From Terriglobia bacterium (GTDB lineage Bacteria > Acidobacteriota > Terriglobia > Bryobacterales > UBA6623): DNA of 64,000 bases. Position numbers and translations under genes: made by a program. Below the pieces are notes generated by a model. The model did no database searches. It saw nothing but the letters and a program-made list of their open reading frames with translations, and had not been told where the DNA came from. Shown piece after piece: positions 8,837 to 17,591 of this stretch (the first letter of the stretch is position 1; every line of letters begins with the position of its first letter). The stretch spans positions 1 to 64,000 of the forward strand of contig VXMF01000037.1 in NCBI GenBank assembly GCA_009841225.1, given 5' to 3'.

Positions 8837-11725
8837 CTAAAAGGTCACCCGCAGCGAGAGCTGGAACTGGCGCGGCTCGTACGTCCTCACGGCCTGGCCG
8901 AACCGCCCGTCTCCGAGGTTGTTGATCGGCTGGTGGTAGTTCACCCGGTTCAGGATGTTGAAGACCTCCGCCCGGAACCTCACGCTCGCGGCGTCCCGGA
9001 CGGGGATCTCTTTCTCCAACGTCACGTGGAGGTCGAAGTACGATGGGCCCAGTTCGGAATTTCGGGCCAACGAGCCCACCGTGCCGGAGGCCGGCAGGAT
9101 CTGGTCCGGCTCAACCCCTTGGGCCAGCCGGAACCGCTGGCTGCCCATGGGCGAGCGATCAATTGCTCCCGCAACATCGTTGATCCGGTTGATCCGCGAC
9201 CCGTTCGGATTGTCAGTGTTCGACAGGAGCGAGAACGGGCTGCCGCTGCGCGCCCAGAGGAGAGTGCCGATCTGCCAGCCGCCCAGCAGGCGCCGCCGCT
9301 GGGCGAATGGCAGTTGGTAGGTGCCGAAGGCGGTCAGCACATGCGGCTGGTGGAAGTCGGCGAAGGAGCGATCCAAGTTCCAGTCGGACTGGTCAGTCGG
9401 CACGGTGCCGGAGCTCGAAGCCACATCGATGGTCCGCGAGAACGTGTAGGCCAAGCGGTACGAGAGGCCTCGCCCCAAGCGCGCCCGCAGCGAAGCCTGC
9501 AGGGCGTCGTAATCCGAGTATGCGCCGCCGGTCAGGTAACTCACCACCCCGCGGCTGGGGTCAGGGCGAAACGGCCCGCGCAGGTTCGGCCCGCCGTTCG
9601 GCAGCGAGGTCCTGGTCAGCTTGAGCGCCCGGTTCCCAACGTAGGCAATACTCCCGACGGAACCGATGCCCCACAACTGGCGTTCGAGAGTGAGGTTCCA
9701 GTTCTGCACGTAGGGGTTGACCAACCCGCGGTCCAAGACGTACTCGTCGGAACCGACCCGGGCACCCTCTAGGGGGTCTGGCAGCCTTGGGCGGAACCGG
9801 GAGTAGGTGGTGATCCGCGGCGGCGCGAACCGCGACTGCGCGATGAAGCCCATCTGCAGGGGGCTGAAGAAGAAGCCGTAGCCGCCCCGCAGGACAGTCT
9901 TGTCGGCCCCGCCGAGGTTCCACGCGAAGCCGGCCCGGGGCGCGACGTTGTTCGGATCGGAGCGGTAGTCCTGCTCGAGCCGGCCGTACTTCTCGCTGGG
10001 GACACCGTAGTACTCGTAGCGGAGGCCCAGGTTGAGCGTCAGGCTGGGCGTGATCCGCCAGTCGTCCTGCGCATAGAGGCTGAATTCGTGGTTGCGCTGG
10101 TCGATGCGCGAGTCGCCGAATGCGCGGGAGTAGACAAGAGGCTGTCCGCCCAGAAACGCCCCGATCGAGGGGAAGATCATGAACCCGTTGAAGTTGCGGT
10201 CGCTGACGGAGTTGTACTGGATGTGTCGTCCGATCACTCCCGCCTTCAGCGAGTGTCTGCCCGCTACCAAGGTGAAATCGTTGGAGTATGTGTAGTTATG
10301 GAAACGGGTCTGGGTCAGCGGAATGAACGTGCCCAGGCGGGGCAGGCCGGTCACCAGGATGACTCCCGCCTGCCCGTTGAGCGCCGGATCGCCGAGAGAG
10401 GGAGTGCCGGGGCTGACCTGCGCGTTGTAGGTTGAGTACGTCCCGCGGAACTGGTTGAACGCCCTCAAGGAAAGGGACGATTCCAAGCTGACGACCCCGG
10501 AGCGGGAGTAGTTGTCGGTTTCCGCGTTGCCGGCGGCGAGGCGGGACCGCGTCGGGCCGATCGCGTTGACCCAGTTACCCCTAGCGCTGAGTCGGTGCCG
10601 GTCGCCGGGCTGCCAATCGAGCCGGAGCAGCCCTGTCTGGCTGGTCTGCGGACTCGGCACGGCCGCGCTGTGAAGGTTCGTGCCCGGAACGTTCGGTTCC
10701 GGGTAGAGCGGCAGCAAGGCGCGGACGCTCGGGGCAGCCCTCGCGCGCTGTTCGGCGGTCAGGGTTTGGATCGTCGACGAGGCGCGGTATTGGTTGCGCA
10801 CGCCCAACTCGTATCCGCCGAAGAAGAACAGCTTGTTGCGAACGACGGGCCCGCCCAGCGTGACGCCGGGCATGTTGAGCCGTCGCTCCGGGCGCTGGGA
10901 GAGCAACGCCCCCCGTGCGTTCAGCTTTTCGTTCTGGAAGAAGTGATAGGCAGATCCGTGCCACTCGTTCCCGCCACGCTTGGTCACGAGATTGACGACT
11001 GCACCGGAAGCCCGTCCGAACTCGGCCTTGAAGTTCGACGTCTGCATCTCGAACGCCTCGACGGTCTCCATCGAGACGGGCTGCTCCGTCAGCCCGCGCC
11101 CCATCAGGTTGCCGGCGACCGGATCGTTGTACTCGGCAGAATCGACCATCGTGTTCACGGCGCCGAGCGGTCGGTTGCCGTTGACCGTGAACGGCGCGTG
11201 GCTCGAACGCGCGAAGCCCACGCCGGGAGTCTGGTAGCTGATTGCCCGATAGTTCCGACCCACGTTGTTGGTCACCATCGGGATGCTGGCGACCTCCGAC
11301 GGCTCGTAGCTGGATCCGCGCACCCCGCTGGAGGCGACCCGCTCGATTTCGGCGAACGAGCCGACCACTGTGATTTCCTCGGAGATGAGGCCAAGTTCGA
11401 GGCGGATGTTGCGCGTGACCTCTTGGCCGGCGACCAGCTCGATGTCTTCGGCTCGGTAGGCGCGGAAGCTGTCCTTCTCAGCTACCAACTGGTAGGCGCC
11501 GGTGTCGAGGCCGGCCAGTCGATACAGTCCAGCGCCGGAGCTGAGGGACTCCGTGACGGCTCCCGTCCGCAGCGATTCCAGCGTGACGGTCGCGTTGGCG
11601 ACTGGCGCTCCTGACGGATCCAGAACCGTTCCAGTCAGCGTCGCAGAACCAACCTGGGCGGTTAACTGGCCAGTGCCGAACAGGCACGCGGAGATGAGGA
11701 TTGCTGTGCGAATTATCGTTTTCAT
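8837..11725 (-). CDS. TonB-dependent receptor with N-terminal carboxypeptidase-regulatory domain
   Basis: 962 residues. After a signal peptide (MKTIIRTAILISACLFG) comes a carboxypeptidase-regulatory-like beta sandwich (about 25-115; LTGTVLDPSGAPV is the hallmark). A plug domain follows (about 120-260; for example NLVTKRGGNEWHGS) and then a long beta barrel ending in a terminal phenylalanine (SLRVTF), the outer-membrane insertion signal. This is the Oar-like class that dominates Acidobacteriota. The start has a clear AAAGGAAG upstream. The gene lies in an operon with a CobN/HmuS-like protein and an ExbB-like channel. By analogy with hmu loci I infer that the ligand is a tetrapyrrole or a complex carrying one, but no ligand residues can be named. 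Confidence 0.9.
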   Translation of the reverse strand: MKTIIRTAILISACLFGTGQLTAQVGSATLTGTVLDPSGAPVANATVTLESLRTGAVTESLSSGAGLYRLAGLDTGAYQLVAEKDSFRAYRAEDIELVAGQEVTRNIRLELGLISEEITVVGSFAEIERVASSGVRGSSYEPSEVASIPMVTNNVGRNYRAISYQTPGVGFARSSHAPFTVNGNRPLGAVNTMVDSAEYNDPVAGNLMGRGLTEQPVSMETVEAFEMQTSNFKAEFGRASGAVVNLVTKRGGNEWHGSAYHFFQNEKLNARGALLSQRPERRLNMPGVTLGGPVVRNKLFFFGGYELGVRNQYRASSTIQTLTAEQRARAAPSVRALLPLYPEPNVPGTNLHSAAVPSPQTSQTGLLRLDWQPGDRHRLSARGNWVNAIGPTRSRLAAGNAETDNYSRSGVVSLESSLSLRAFNQFRGTYSTYNAQVSPGTPSLGDPALNGQAGVILVTGLPRLGTFIPLTQTRFHNYTYSNDFTLVAGRHSLKAGVIGRHIQYNSVSDRNFNGFMIFPSIGAFLGGQPLVYSRAFGDSRIDQRNHEFSLYAQDDWRITPSLTLNLGLRYEYYGVPSEKYGRLEQDYRSDPNNVAPRAGFAWNLGGADKTVLRGGYGFFFSPLQMGFIAQSRFAPPRITTYSRFRPRLPDPLEGARVGSDEYVLDRGLVNPYVQNWNLTLERQLWGIGSVGSIAYVGNRALKLTRTSLPNGGPNLRGPFRPDPSRGVVSYLTGGAYSDYDALQASLRARLGRGLSYRLAYTFSRTIDVASSSGTVPTDQSDWNLDRSFADFHQPHVLTAFGTYQLPFAQRRRLLGGWQIGTLLWARSGSPFSLLSNTDNPNGSRINRINDVAGAIDRSPMGSQRFRLAQGVEPDQILPASGTVGSLARNSELGPSYFDLHVTLEKEIPVRDAASVRFRAEVFNILNRVNYHQPINNLGDGRFGQAVRTYEPRQFQLSLRVTF

Positions 11726-11748
11726 TGTTTCTTCCTTTCAATTGCGGC

Positions 11749-11772
11749 GCCACGCGGAGGGTTCCGTGTGGC
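11749..11772 (-). other. Intercistronic stem-loop between the CobN-like and receptor genes
   Basis: GCCACGCGGA and TCCGTGTGGC (plus-strand 11749-11758 and 11763-11772) form a ten-pair stem with a four-base loop and one G-T pair. It abuts the stop codon of the CobN-like gene and lies just ahead of the receptor's ribosome binding site on the minus strand. No U-run follows, so it is not a standard terminator. It could protect or process the mRNA and set the receptor's expression apart from upstream genes. Confidence 0.5.
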
Positions 11773-14700
11773 TAGAGCTGCTTGCGGAGTTTCACGCCGA
11801 TGAGAAGCGCAGTTCCCAAGACCGCCAACCCCAGCAGCAGCCAACTGTCAAAACCTGTCGATTCGGATTCGGGCGCGGAGCCCTCCTCGCTGGTGCGAAC
11901 GAGCCTGCGTCCCTGGACGATCTCGGCTCCGGCCAGGCCTGCGCTCCGGTCGAGGGAGCTCTGGTAGGCGGTCAGCAGAGTGGCACCTTCAACATTGCCC
12001 GGAGCCGCCAATGCCTGGCCCAGAAATTCCTGGAACGCGGCGTTGTCGACGGTCCGGGAGTCCCCGGCTGGCCCGTGGTCCGCGACGGAGAGTGCATACC
12101 GATTCGCGACTCGGCGAAGGGTCTCCTCGTCAGCGTCCCAGTAGTCCTTGCGGGCAGCCTCGATCAGCACGGCCGTCACGTTCTGCAGCGCGTACGGGTT
12201 CTCTTGATCGAACCACTCGGGAAGGCCCAGGTCCAAGGAATCCTCCACATAGACCCGCTCGACCTCGTCCCAGACGTAGTCGTCGATCGCCTCCGGCTTC
12301 GTCACCTGCCAGCCGAACAGGTTGGTGGCGGTTTGCGAGATCTCGACCGCTCCGGAGAACCCCTCGTCCTGCTGCTCCTGGATCCAGCGCGGGTTCCAGT
12401 ACTTGCCCCGCAGGTCGCGAGTCAGCGTCTCCCGAACGGTCTCCAAGCGGCCGCGCTCGACATCGCGCACGTCGGAGACATACGTTTCGGGCGACGTGCC
12501 GGTGGTGTCGCGCACCGCCATGGTCATGCCCCCGAGATACTCGAAATAGTGATCGAGCGTAAGCGGGCTGATCACGTTGGTGGAGCGACTCAGGGAGACG
12601 GCCTCGGTACCGGCCAGCGCCTGCTTGTAGAGTCCGTCTATGTTCGCGCCCCACTCGGCACCCTCGGTGTAGACCGCACCGACGCGCGCCAAGTACTCCT
12701 CGGTCAGCTCGGCGGTGTCCTCGAACTCGCCGCTGCGGATGGTGTTGTCGATAACGCCCGTGCCGTAGCCCCCGACGTTGTTGCTGAAGACCCGAGCGCT
12801 GGCATAGAGCCGGGCGTCCTCGGCCGACATGCCGGCGCGCTTCAATGCGATCTGCGACTCCTCGACGTGATCCGCGATGAAGTTGTCGCCATCGGCAGCT
12901 CCGGCAGCCAGCCGCACTGCCTTGTCCAGGAATTCCATGCGGTCCGGGAAGGTGTCCCGGAACAGCGAGGCCGCCTGGATGATCACGTCGATCCGGGGCC
13001 GGCCCAGTTCCGCGACGGGCACAAGTTCCAAGTCGGCGACGATCCCGTTGTGATCCCATACCGGGCGCACGCCGATCAGGTGTAGGATCTGCGCCAAGTC
13101 CGTGCCGTAGTGCCGGATCAGCTCGGTGTTCCAGAGCGTGAAGCCGATCTTTTTCGGGTAGCGCCCGAGCCGCCCGCGCTCGGCATCGAGGAGCGCTTCT
13201 GCCAGCGCAACGCCGACCTCCCAAGCGGCCCGCGTGGGCACTTCCTGCGGGTTGATGCCGTACAGGTTGCGGGCAGTCGGCAGCGCCGCGGGGTTCCGGA
13301 CGGGGTCGCCGCCCCCGCCGGGAGGAATGTATCCGCCTTCGAGGGCGTGCAAGGTCTGGGGAATCTCCCGGGCGGTGAGCCGGAGCGATGCGAAGATGCT
13401 CCTGACGCGATCCTCGTCCGCGCGCAACGCGGGAGCGACCCCCCGACCCTCCAAGGCTGCCTCGACATGGCGGACGGCTCGCTGCTTGGCAGCCTCCCAC
13501 CTCGTCCCGCCCTCCTCGCGCAGCCCCATCTCGTCGAAGGCCACGCGTCGGACGTAGTCGCTGCCGACCATGGATGTCACCAACGGAGCCGCCTCGCTGG
13601 TAGGGTTGTTCTGCGAATGAACGTGCAATCCGAGCGGAATCCGGTCCTCGTTGATCAGGTGGATATGGAGCTTCAGCTCGGCGACTTCCTCGTCCGTCGG
13701 CAGCCTCTCGCCCCAGTCAAGGCCCAGATCCTCGTCCAGCCCGCGCGCATTGCCCGAGCGGGCGATCTGCTCGCGCAAGCGCTCCTTGAGGCTTCCCTCC
13801 TCCTGACCGACGAACTGCTCCGCCGCACGGTACAGCTCGCCGATTTCGGGATCGGCCTCGGACAGCGAAGCCGCTCCGATGGGCGGCACCTGGTGGTCGA
13901 CCGTCACGGCTGAGCCCCTGCGCTTGGCGATCAGGGCCTCGCCGACGTTGTCCATGATGTACACGTAAACGTTCGGCATGCGCCCCAGCGTGATGTCGGA
14001 CCAGTCGTCAGCGAGCTGCCCGAGCGGGCGCCCCGGCAGGAACTCGTGGGTCCCGTGCGTGCCGTAGTTGACGATTGCGTCAGCTTCGAACTCGCGTTGT
14101 AGCCACCAGTACGTAGCCAAGTACTGGTGGTTCGGAGGCACCCGGTCGTTGTGCTGGAGTCGGGCGTCCATGTTGGCGCCGCGGGCTGGTTGCGGCATCA
14201 GGATCACGTTGCCGAACTCGAGCTTCGGCAAGACGATCTGGCGGCGGCCGTCTCGCTCGACCGTCATGAATTGGCCCGGGGGCGGGCCGAACGAGGCGGT
14301 CACCTCCTCGCGCAAGGGCTCGGACAGGGACCCGAACCACTCCAGATAGTCCGATTCGTCGATCAGGGAGACGCCTTCGAGGGAGGCCAGTTCCTCGAGT
14401 TCCCCGCGCTGGCTCTCGCTGATGTTGCGCCCCTTGTGCAGCATCTCGGCGAGCAGCGCGTCCGCGTCCGACGCAAGGCCCTCCACGCGGTAGCCGGCCT
14501 CCTGCATGCCCTTGAGGAAGCGGATCAGGCTCCTCGGAACATTGAGGCTGGCCGCGGTGATCTTGCCCTTCCCGATACCGGAGACATAGATGATCGCGAC
14601 CTTCTTCTCGGAATTGGGCTTGGCCCGCAGCCGGACCCAGCGCAGGGCGCGGTCGGCCAGACGGCCGATGCGCTCCCGCTCCACAGCCTCGAAGCGGCGG

Positions 14701-15716
14701 CCGGTCCATTCGGCGCGCATCCCCTCGATGAGCGTCGGCTCGATCGCCCCGTCGATCTCAGGCACGATCGCTCCCATGGCGAGGCCGACCCCGCGGATCC
14801 CGTTCTTGGTCTGGCGGTACTGCTCGAAGGTCTCGCCCGTGAACATCAGCGACGCCCCGCGCATCACGGGGAAGTCGAACTCCGATTCCAGCAGCTCGAC
14901 GCCGCGCGGCCCTTGGAACCAGCGGCCATGGCGACGCGAGATCACCAGATCGGGCCGGAACTCCCGCACGAACTGTGGCAGCTTCGCATTCCCGAAGATC
15001 GCGGCGACGTTGACGCCGCGGGCTTCGAAGGCTTCCAGCAAAGCGCCCGTTCCGGTCGTCATCCCGAGCCGCCAACCATCGGCGAAGTCCAGCAGGACGC
15101 GGGGCGCTGCCTCGTGGTACCGGCCCGACTCGCGCGTCCATTGCACGTAGTCGTCCGTCGACAGCATCAGGTCGGGCGCCTCGGGATGGTAGTAGCCGTC
15201 CTCAGGCGTTTGCTGCGGAGCCTCGTAGGGCTCGCCGCTGCCGAGATAGTGGCTGGCCGCGTACCGGAAAAGGTTGGCCATGTTGCGCGGCCCGCTGTGC
15301 TCCCAATACGCGCTGACCTGCTCGGCGTGGGCAGGGTCCCCATGGCTGGCAAGGAGCCGGCTGTTCCGGTCGGCCGGGACGAAAAACACACCTGCACCTC
15401 GCGCGGCAGCCGCGGTCAACCCGTCTTGGACGGCCCTCGTCAGCGGCTCCATGCGGCGACTCGAGATGAAGATCACGTCATAGCGCGAGAAGTCGGCCGT
15501 TTCAAGGTCCGGGTCGTCCATCTTTTCGCGCGACCAGAACCAAAAGCGGACACCTGTCGCATCGGCGGCATCGGCCAGAAGGAACAGTTGCTGCGGCGGC
15601 ACGCCCAGGAACAGCATCCTGGGCATCAGCAGGTGGTAGGCAACGCCTCCGGCGAAGACCAGCGCGGCTGCGACGCCGGCAAGCCACCTAAGGAGTTTCT
15701 TGTGGCGAAGCGTCAT
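11772..15716 (-). CDS. Membrane-anchored CobN/HmuS-like chelatase homologue
   Basis: About 1314 residues, typical CobN length. The core matches the CobN/Mg-chelatase H family. Examples are NYGTHGTHEFLPG (near 551), NLYGINPQEVPT, LGRPRIDV and the SARVFSNNVGGYG block. Unlike cytoplasmic cobaltochelatase, it begins with a basic stretch and a transmembrane helix (about residues 10-32). It ends with a second helix (SWLLLGLAVLGTALLIGV) and a basic KLRKQL tail, so most of the protein is probably on the periplasmic side. HmuS of Bacteroidota heme loci is likewise a membrane-associated CobN homologue, and HmuS has been linked to removal of iron from heme. No cobS, cobT or other B12 gene is nearby, which argues against B12 cobalt insertion. 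The start ATG overlaps the upstream stop as TGATG; a GTG one codon earlier is possible. Confidence 0.88.
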   Translation of the reverse strand: MTLRHKKLLRWLAGVAAALVFAGGVAYHLLMPRMLFLGVPPQQLFLLADAADATGVRFWFWSREKMDDPDLETADFSRYDVIFISSRRMEPLTRAVQDGLTAAAARGAGVFFVPADRNSRLLASHGDPAHAEQVSAYWEHSGPRNMANLFRYAASHYLGSGEPYEAPQQTPEDGYYHPEAPDLMLSTDDYVQWTRESGRYHEAAPRVLLDFADGWRLGMTTGTGALLEAFEARGVNVAAIFGNAKLPQFVREFRPDLVISRRHGRWFQGPRGVELLESEFDFPVMRGASLMFTGETFEQYRQTKNGIRGVGLAMGAIVPEIDGAIEPTLIEGMRAEWTGRRFEAVERERIGRLADRALRWVRLRAKPNSEKKVAIIYVSGIGKGKITAASLNVPRSLIRFLKGMQEAGYRVEGLASDADALLAEMLHKGRNISESQRGELEELASLEGVSLIDESDYLEWFGSLSEPLREEVTASFGPPPGQFMTVERDGRRQIVLPKLEFGNVILMPQPARGANMDARLQHNDRVPPNHQYLATYWWLQREFEADAIVNYGTHGTHEFLPGRPLGQLADDWSDITLGRMPNVYVYIMDNVGEALIAKRRGSAVTVDHQVPPIGAASLSEADPEIGELYRAAEQFVGQEEGSLKERLREQIARSGNARGLDEDLGLDWGERLPTDEEVAELKLHIHLINEDRIPLGLHVHSQNNPTSEAAPLVTSMVGSDYVRRVAFDEMGLREEGGTRWEAAKQRAVRHVEAALEGRGVAPALRADEDRVRSIFASLRLTAREIPQTLHALEGGYIPPGGGGDPVRNPAALPTARNLYGINPQEVPTRAAWEVGVALAEALLDAERGRLGRYPKKIGFTLWNTELIRHYGTDLAQILHLIGVRPVWDHNGIVADLELVPVAELGRPRIDVIIQAASLFRDTFPDRMEFLDKAVRLAAGAADGDNFIADHVEESQIALKRAGMSAEDARLYASARVFSNNVGGYGTGVIDNTIRSGEFEDTAELTEEYLARVGAVYTEGAEWGANIDGLYKQALAGTEAVSLSRSTNVISPLTLDHYFEYLGGMTMAVRDTTGTSPETYVSDVRDVERGRLETVRETLTRDLRGKYWNPRWIQEQQDEGFSGAVEISQTATNLFGWQVTKPEAIDDYVWDEVERVYVEDSLDLGLPEWFDQENPYALQNVTAVLIEAARKDYWDADEETLRRVANRYALSVADHGPAGDSRTVDNAAFQEFLGQALAAPGNVEGATLLTAYQSSLDRSAGLAGAEIVQGRRLVRTSEEGSAPESESTGFDSWLLLGLAVLGTALLIGVKLRKQL

Positions 15717-16114
15717 CACTCACCCGTCGCGGAGGGTGCGCCCTCCGGCACGTACACGACTTCCCCGCTCTCCAGCCGGTACGCCACGCCTAGGCGCGTA
15801 CCCTTCCCTGCTCCTCGAAGCTCGGAAGACTTGAGCTTCTCCATCCGCTCGCCACGCTTGACGATCATTTCCATGTCCGGCTTGCCGGGATTCGTCACGA
15901 TCGTGATGTCCTTCTGGCTCATCCGCGCCGCGATCTCGGCGAGGCTGTCCGCGCCGGCCAGAGCGAGCAGCAGGGCAACCACGAGGACCATCGACGCATC
16001 AAAGAGGTTGACCACGCCGACCAGAGGGTCGCCAGCTCCTCCAGAGCCGGCGAGCGGGTCAGCGGCCGAGTTCCAGTCCCGCAGCCGCGAGTGCTGCGGT
16101 TGATTGCTTTGCAT
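15716..16114 (-). CDS. DUF2149 protein, ExbD-like partner
   Basis: About 132 residues. A single hydrophobic segment (NLFDASMVLVVALLLALAG) follows a disordered N-terminus. The C-terminal part contains RLGVAYRLESGEVVYVPEG, which I recognise as the DUF2149 signature. DUF2149 proteins have the ExbD-like plan of one membrane helix and a small periplasmic domain, and they accompany ExbB-like channels in hmu-type loci. The ATG preceded by AGGAGC is preferred over one seven codons upstream. The gene overlaps the 3' end of the ExbB-like gene by 56 bases, and its stop overlaps the CobN-like start, so the three are translated together. A role in transmitting proton-motive force is inferred. Confidence 0.82.
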   Translation of the reverse strand: MQSNQPQHSRLRDWNSAADPLAGSGGAGDPLVGVVNLFDASMVLVVALLLALAGADSLAEIAARMSQKDITIVTNPGKPDMEMIVKRGERMEKLKSSELRGAGKGTRLGVAYRLESGEVVYVPEGAPSATGE

Positions 16115-16700
16115 ACGCTTGCTCCTCTTCTTCACGCCAACGCTCGAGCAGGAATCGGATCTCGATCAAGTCCGCCCGTCCCCAGATCCTCGTGATGGTT
16201 CCAAGCCCGAACGCAACTCCGCCGATCACCAAGCCGATGACGGTCGTGGTAAATCCCAGCAGTAGGTTGGAGGCCATTTGCTGCATATTCCCCTCGGCAA
16301 GCCCGGCGAGAGCGGGTTGCAAGGGAATGAGCGTTCCGATCAAGCCCAGCATCGGGCCCGCCCGGGAAACGATTCCAAGTTTTTCGATGCGGGCGCGCAG
16401 GGCCGTCTCGATGTCGGTGACTCGCCTGTCGACGAACACGCTATGGAGTCCATCGGTGCTCAGTGCGTTCTGCACAGCCGCGAACCGGCCTCGCCACGGC
16501 TGCAGCAGAAACCCGTTCAGGGACAGCCCCTCTGCCCGGCACGTGGCCAGGCAAGCCCGATTGGCGCGCCGGTCGAGTGCTTCGGAGAGCAACTGCCCGA
16601 CGAGGTAGGTCGTGCCAACGAACAGCGCGAGGACGGCAACCAACGTGGGCACGAGGAACGCGCTGGAGAGCGAGTAGAGAATTCCTGACAGGACTTCCAT
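16059..16700 (-). CDS. MotA/TolQ/ExbB-family proton channel
   Basis: 213 residues with an N-terminal helix (about 12-37) and two later helices (about 110-130 and 145-170). The family hallmark SRAGPMLGLIGTLIPLQPAL and the following LLLGFTTTVIGLVIGG are plain. These proteins form the proton channel of TonB-ExbB-ExbD or TolQR-like motors in the inner membrane. Here the partner is the overlapping DUF2149 protein rather than a standard ExbD. The complex presumably energises either the TonB-dependent receptor or the CobN-like enzyme two genes downstream. No tonB gene is seen in the operon. Confidence 0.88.
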   Translation of the reverse strand: MEVLSGILYSLSSAFLVPTLVAVLALFVGTTYLVGQLLSEALDRRANRACLATCRAEGLSLNGFLLQPWRGRFAAVQNALSTDGLHSVFVDRRVTDIETALRARIEKLGIVSRAGPMLGLIGTLIPLQPALAGLAEGNMQQMASNLLLGFTTTVIGLVIGGVAFGLGTITRIWGRADLIEIRFLLERWREEEEQAYAKQSTAALAAAGLELGR

Positions 16701-16721
16701 CGGTGGTAAGGAGTGGTGGGC

Positions 16722-17381
16722 CTAGTAGGACCTTCTATGACGGGAGACCCAAAAGGAGATGCCAACCATCAACACAACAATGCCGAGAACGGACAGTGAC
16801 TCGGCCCAGTCGATCTGCTGGGCCAGAATCCGTTGGGTCTGTGCCTCGTGCGGTAGCAAGACCAGCAGCAAGGCGCTCATATTTGACACTGCGGCAAACC
16901 CTAGCGCGGCGCCAACGCCAGCATCGATTCTGGCCCGACGGCGGCCTGCGAACACAGCCGCTAGAACGACCCCGCCGTAGACGAACATGACGGAAATGCC
17001 GGCCAAGTATCCCGGCAGGTTGGACCACCGAAGGGCCTGCCAAGTAGCGGCGCCCGCCGCATAGAGCAGCAGCGGCGACGGGATCGCGAACAGCCACCCA
17101 GGCCACGAGAGGGGACGGCTCGATCGCCTCGCTCGCTCGAACAGGATCCACAAGAGGCCGTGTACGGCGATCGCGGTGGCCCATGCGGAAGGCTCGTCGA
17201 CCAGCGCCTTCGCTTCGGCTTGCGACAGTCTCTCGGCTACGAGGCCGAGAATCGCACCAGCCGCCAGCAACGACGTCGCATACGCCAAGCGCAGACCGCG
17301 AGATCGAAAGGCGGCCAGCCCCAAGGAGTCTCTCGCGGCGAACAGTCCTAACCCAAAGAAAACAAGCAGCATCCAATCCAC
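16722..17381 (-). CDS. Seven-TM membrane protein, DUF2162-like, hmu-locus component
   Basis: 219 residues with about seven hydrophobic helices and very short loops. The sixth contains GFAAVSNMSALLLVLL, and the last ends in WVSRHRRSY. I place it near DUF2162/HmuT-type membrane proteins because of this topology and its position first in an operon with ExbB-like, DUF2149 and CobN-like genes. The family call is less certain than for its neighbours. It could be the inner-membrane permease of the system. Translation starts at GTG or at an ATG three codons later; neither has a strong ribosome binding site. It leads the operon, so the promoter should lie in 17382-17450. Confidence 0.65.
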   Translation of the reverse strand: MDWMLLVFFGLGLFAARDSLGLAAFRSRGLRLAYATSLLAAGAILGLVAERLSQAEAKALVDEPSAWATAIAVHGLLWILFERARRSSRPLSWPGWLFAIPSPLLLYAAGAATWQALRWSNLPGYLAGISVMFVYGGVVLAAVFAGRRRARIDAGVGAALGFAAVSNMSALLLVLLPHEAQTQRILAQQIDWAESLSVLGIVVLMVGISFWVSRHRRSY

Positions 17382-17591
17382 GACACGCCAAAGTCTCTAA
17401 TGCTAGGAAGATCGGATCCGAATTCCGAGCTAAATCCGGCAAGCAGGTGCGTTTCGCTCGTCGGCGGCTCTGACTTTCTCTCTAGCGGGCCCTCCCGAGT
17501 GCCTGAGAATCGCGTCTGGCCAGCGAGCCGGGAACCACGGGCCGGCGGGTCGTAGGCTTCCCCCAGCGCAGCTCCGTACCGGGCGAGGTGG

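Noticed and set aside
12130..13500. A 456-codon minus-strand frame inside the CobN-like gene
   Set aside because: Arginine- and proline-rich shifted frame within a gene whose own frame is intact and conserved.
11772..15716. Annotating the CobN-like gene as cobaltochelatase of vitamin B12 synthesis
   Set aside because: It has membrane helices at both ends, an ExbB/DUF2149/receptor neighbourhood, and no CobS, CobT or cob genes.
14127..16103. A 658-codon plus-strand open frame opposite the CobN-like and DUF2149 genes
   Set aside because: Antisense to three recognisable genes, and its translation is compositionally biased without motifs.
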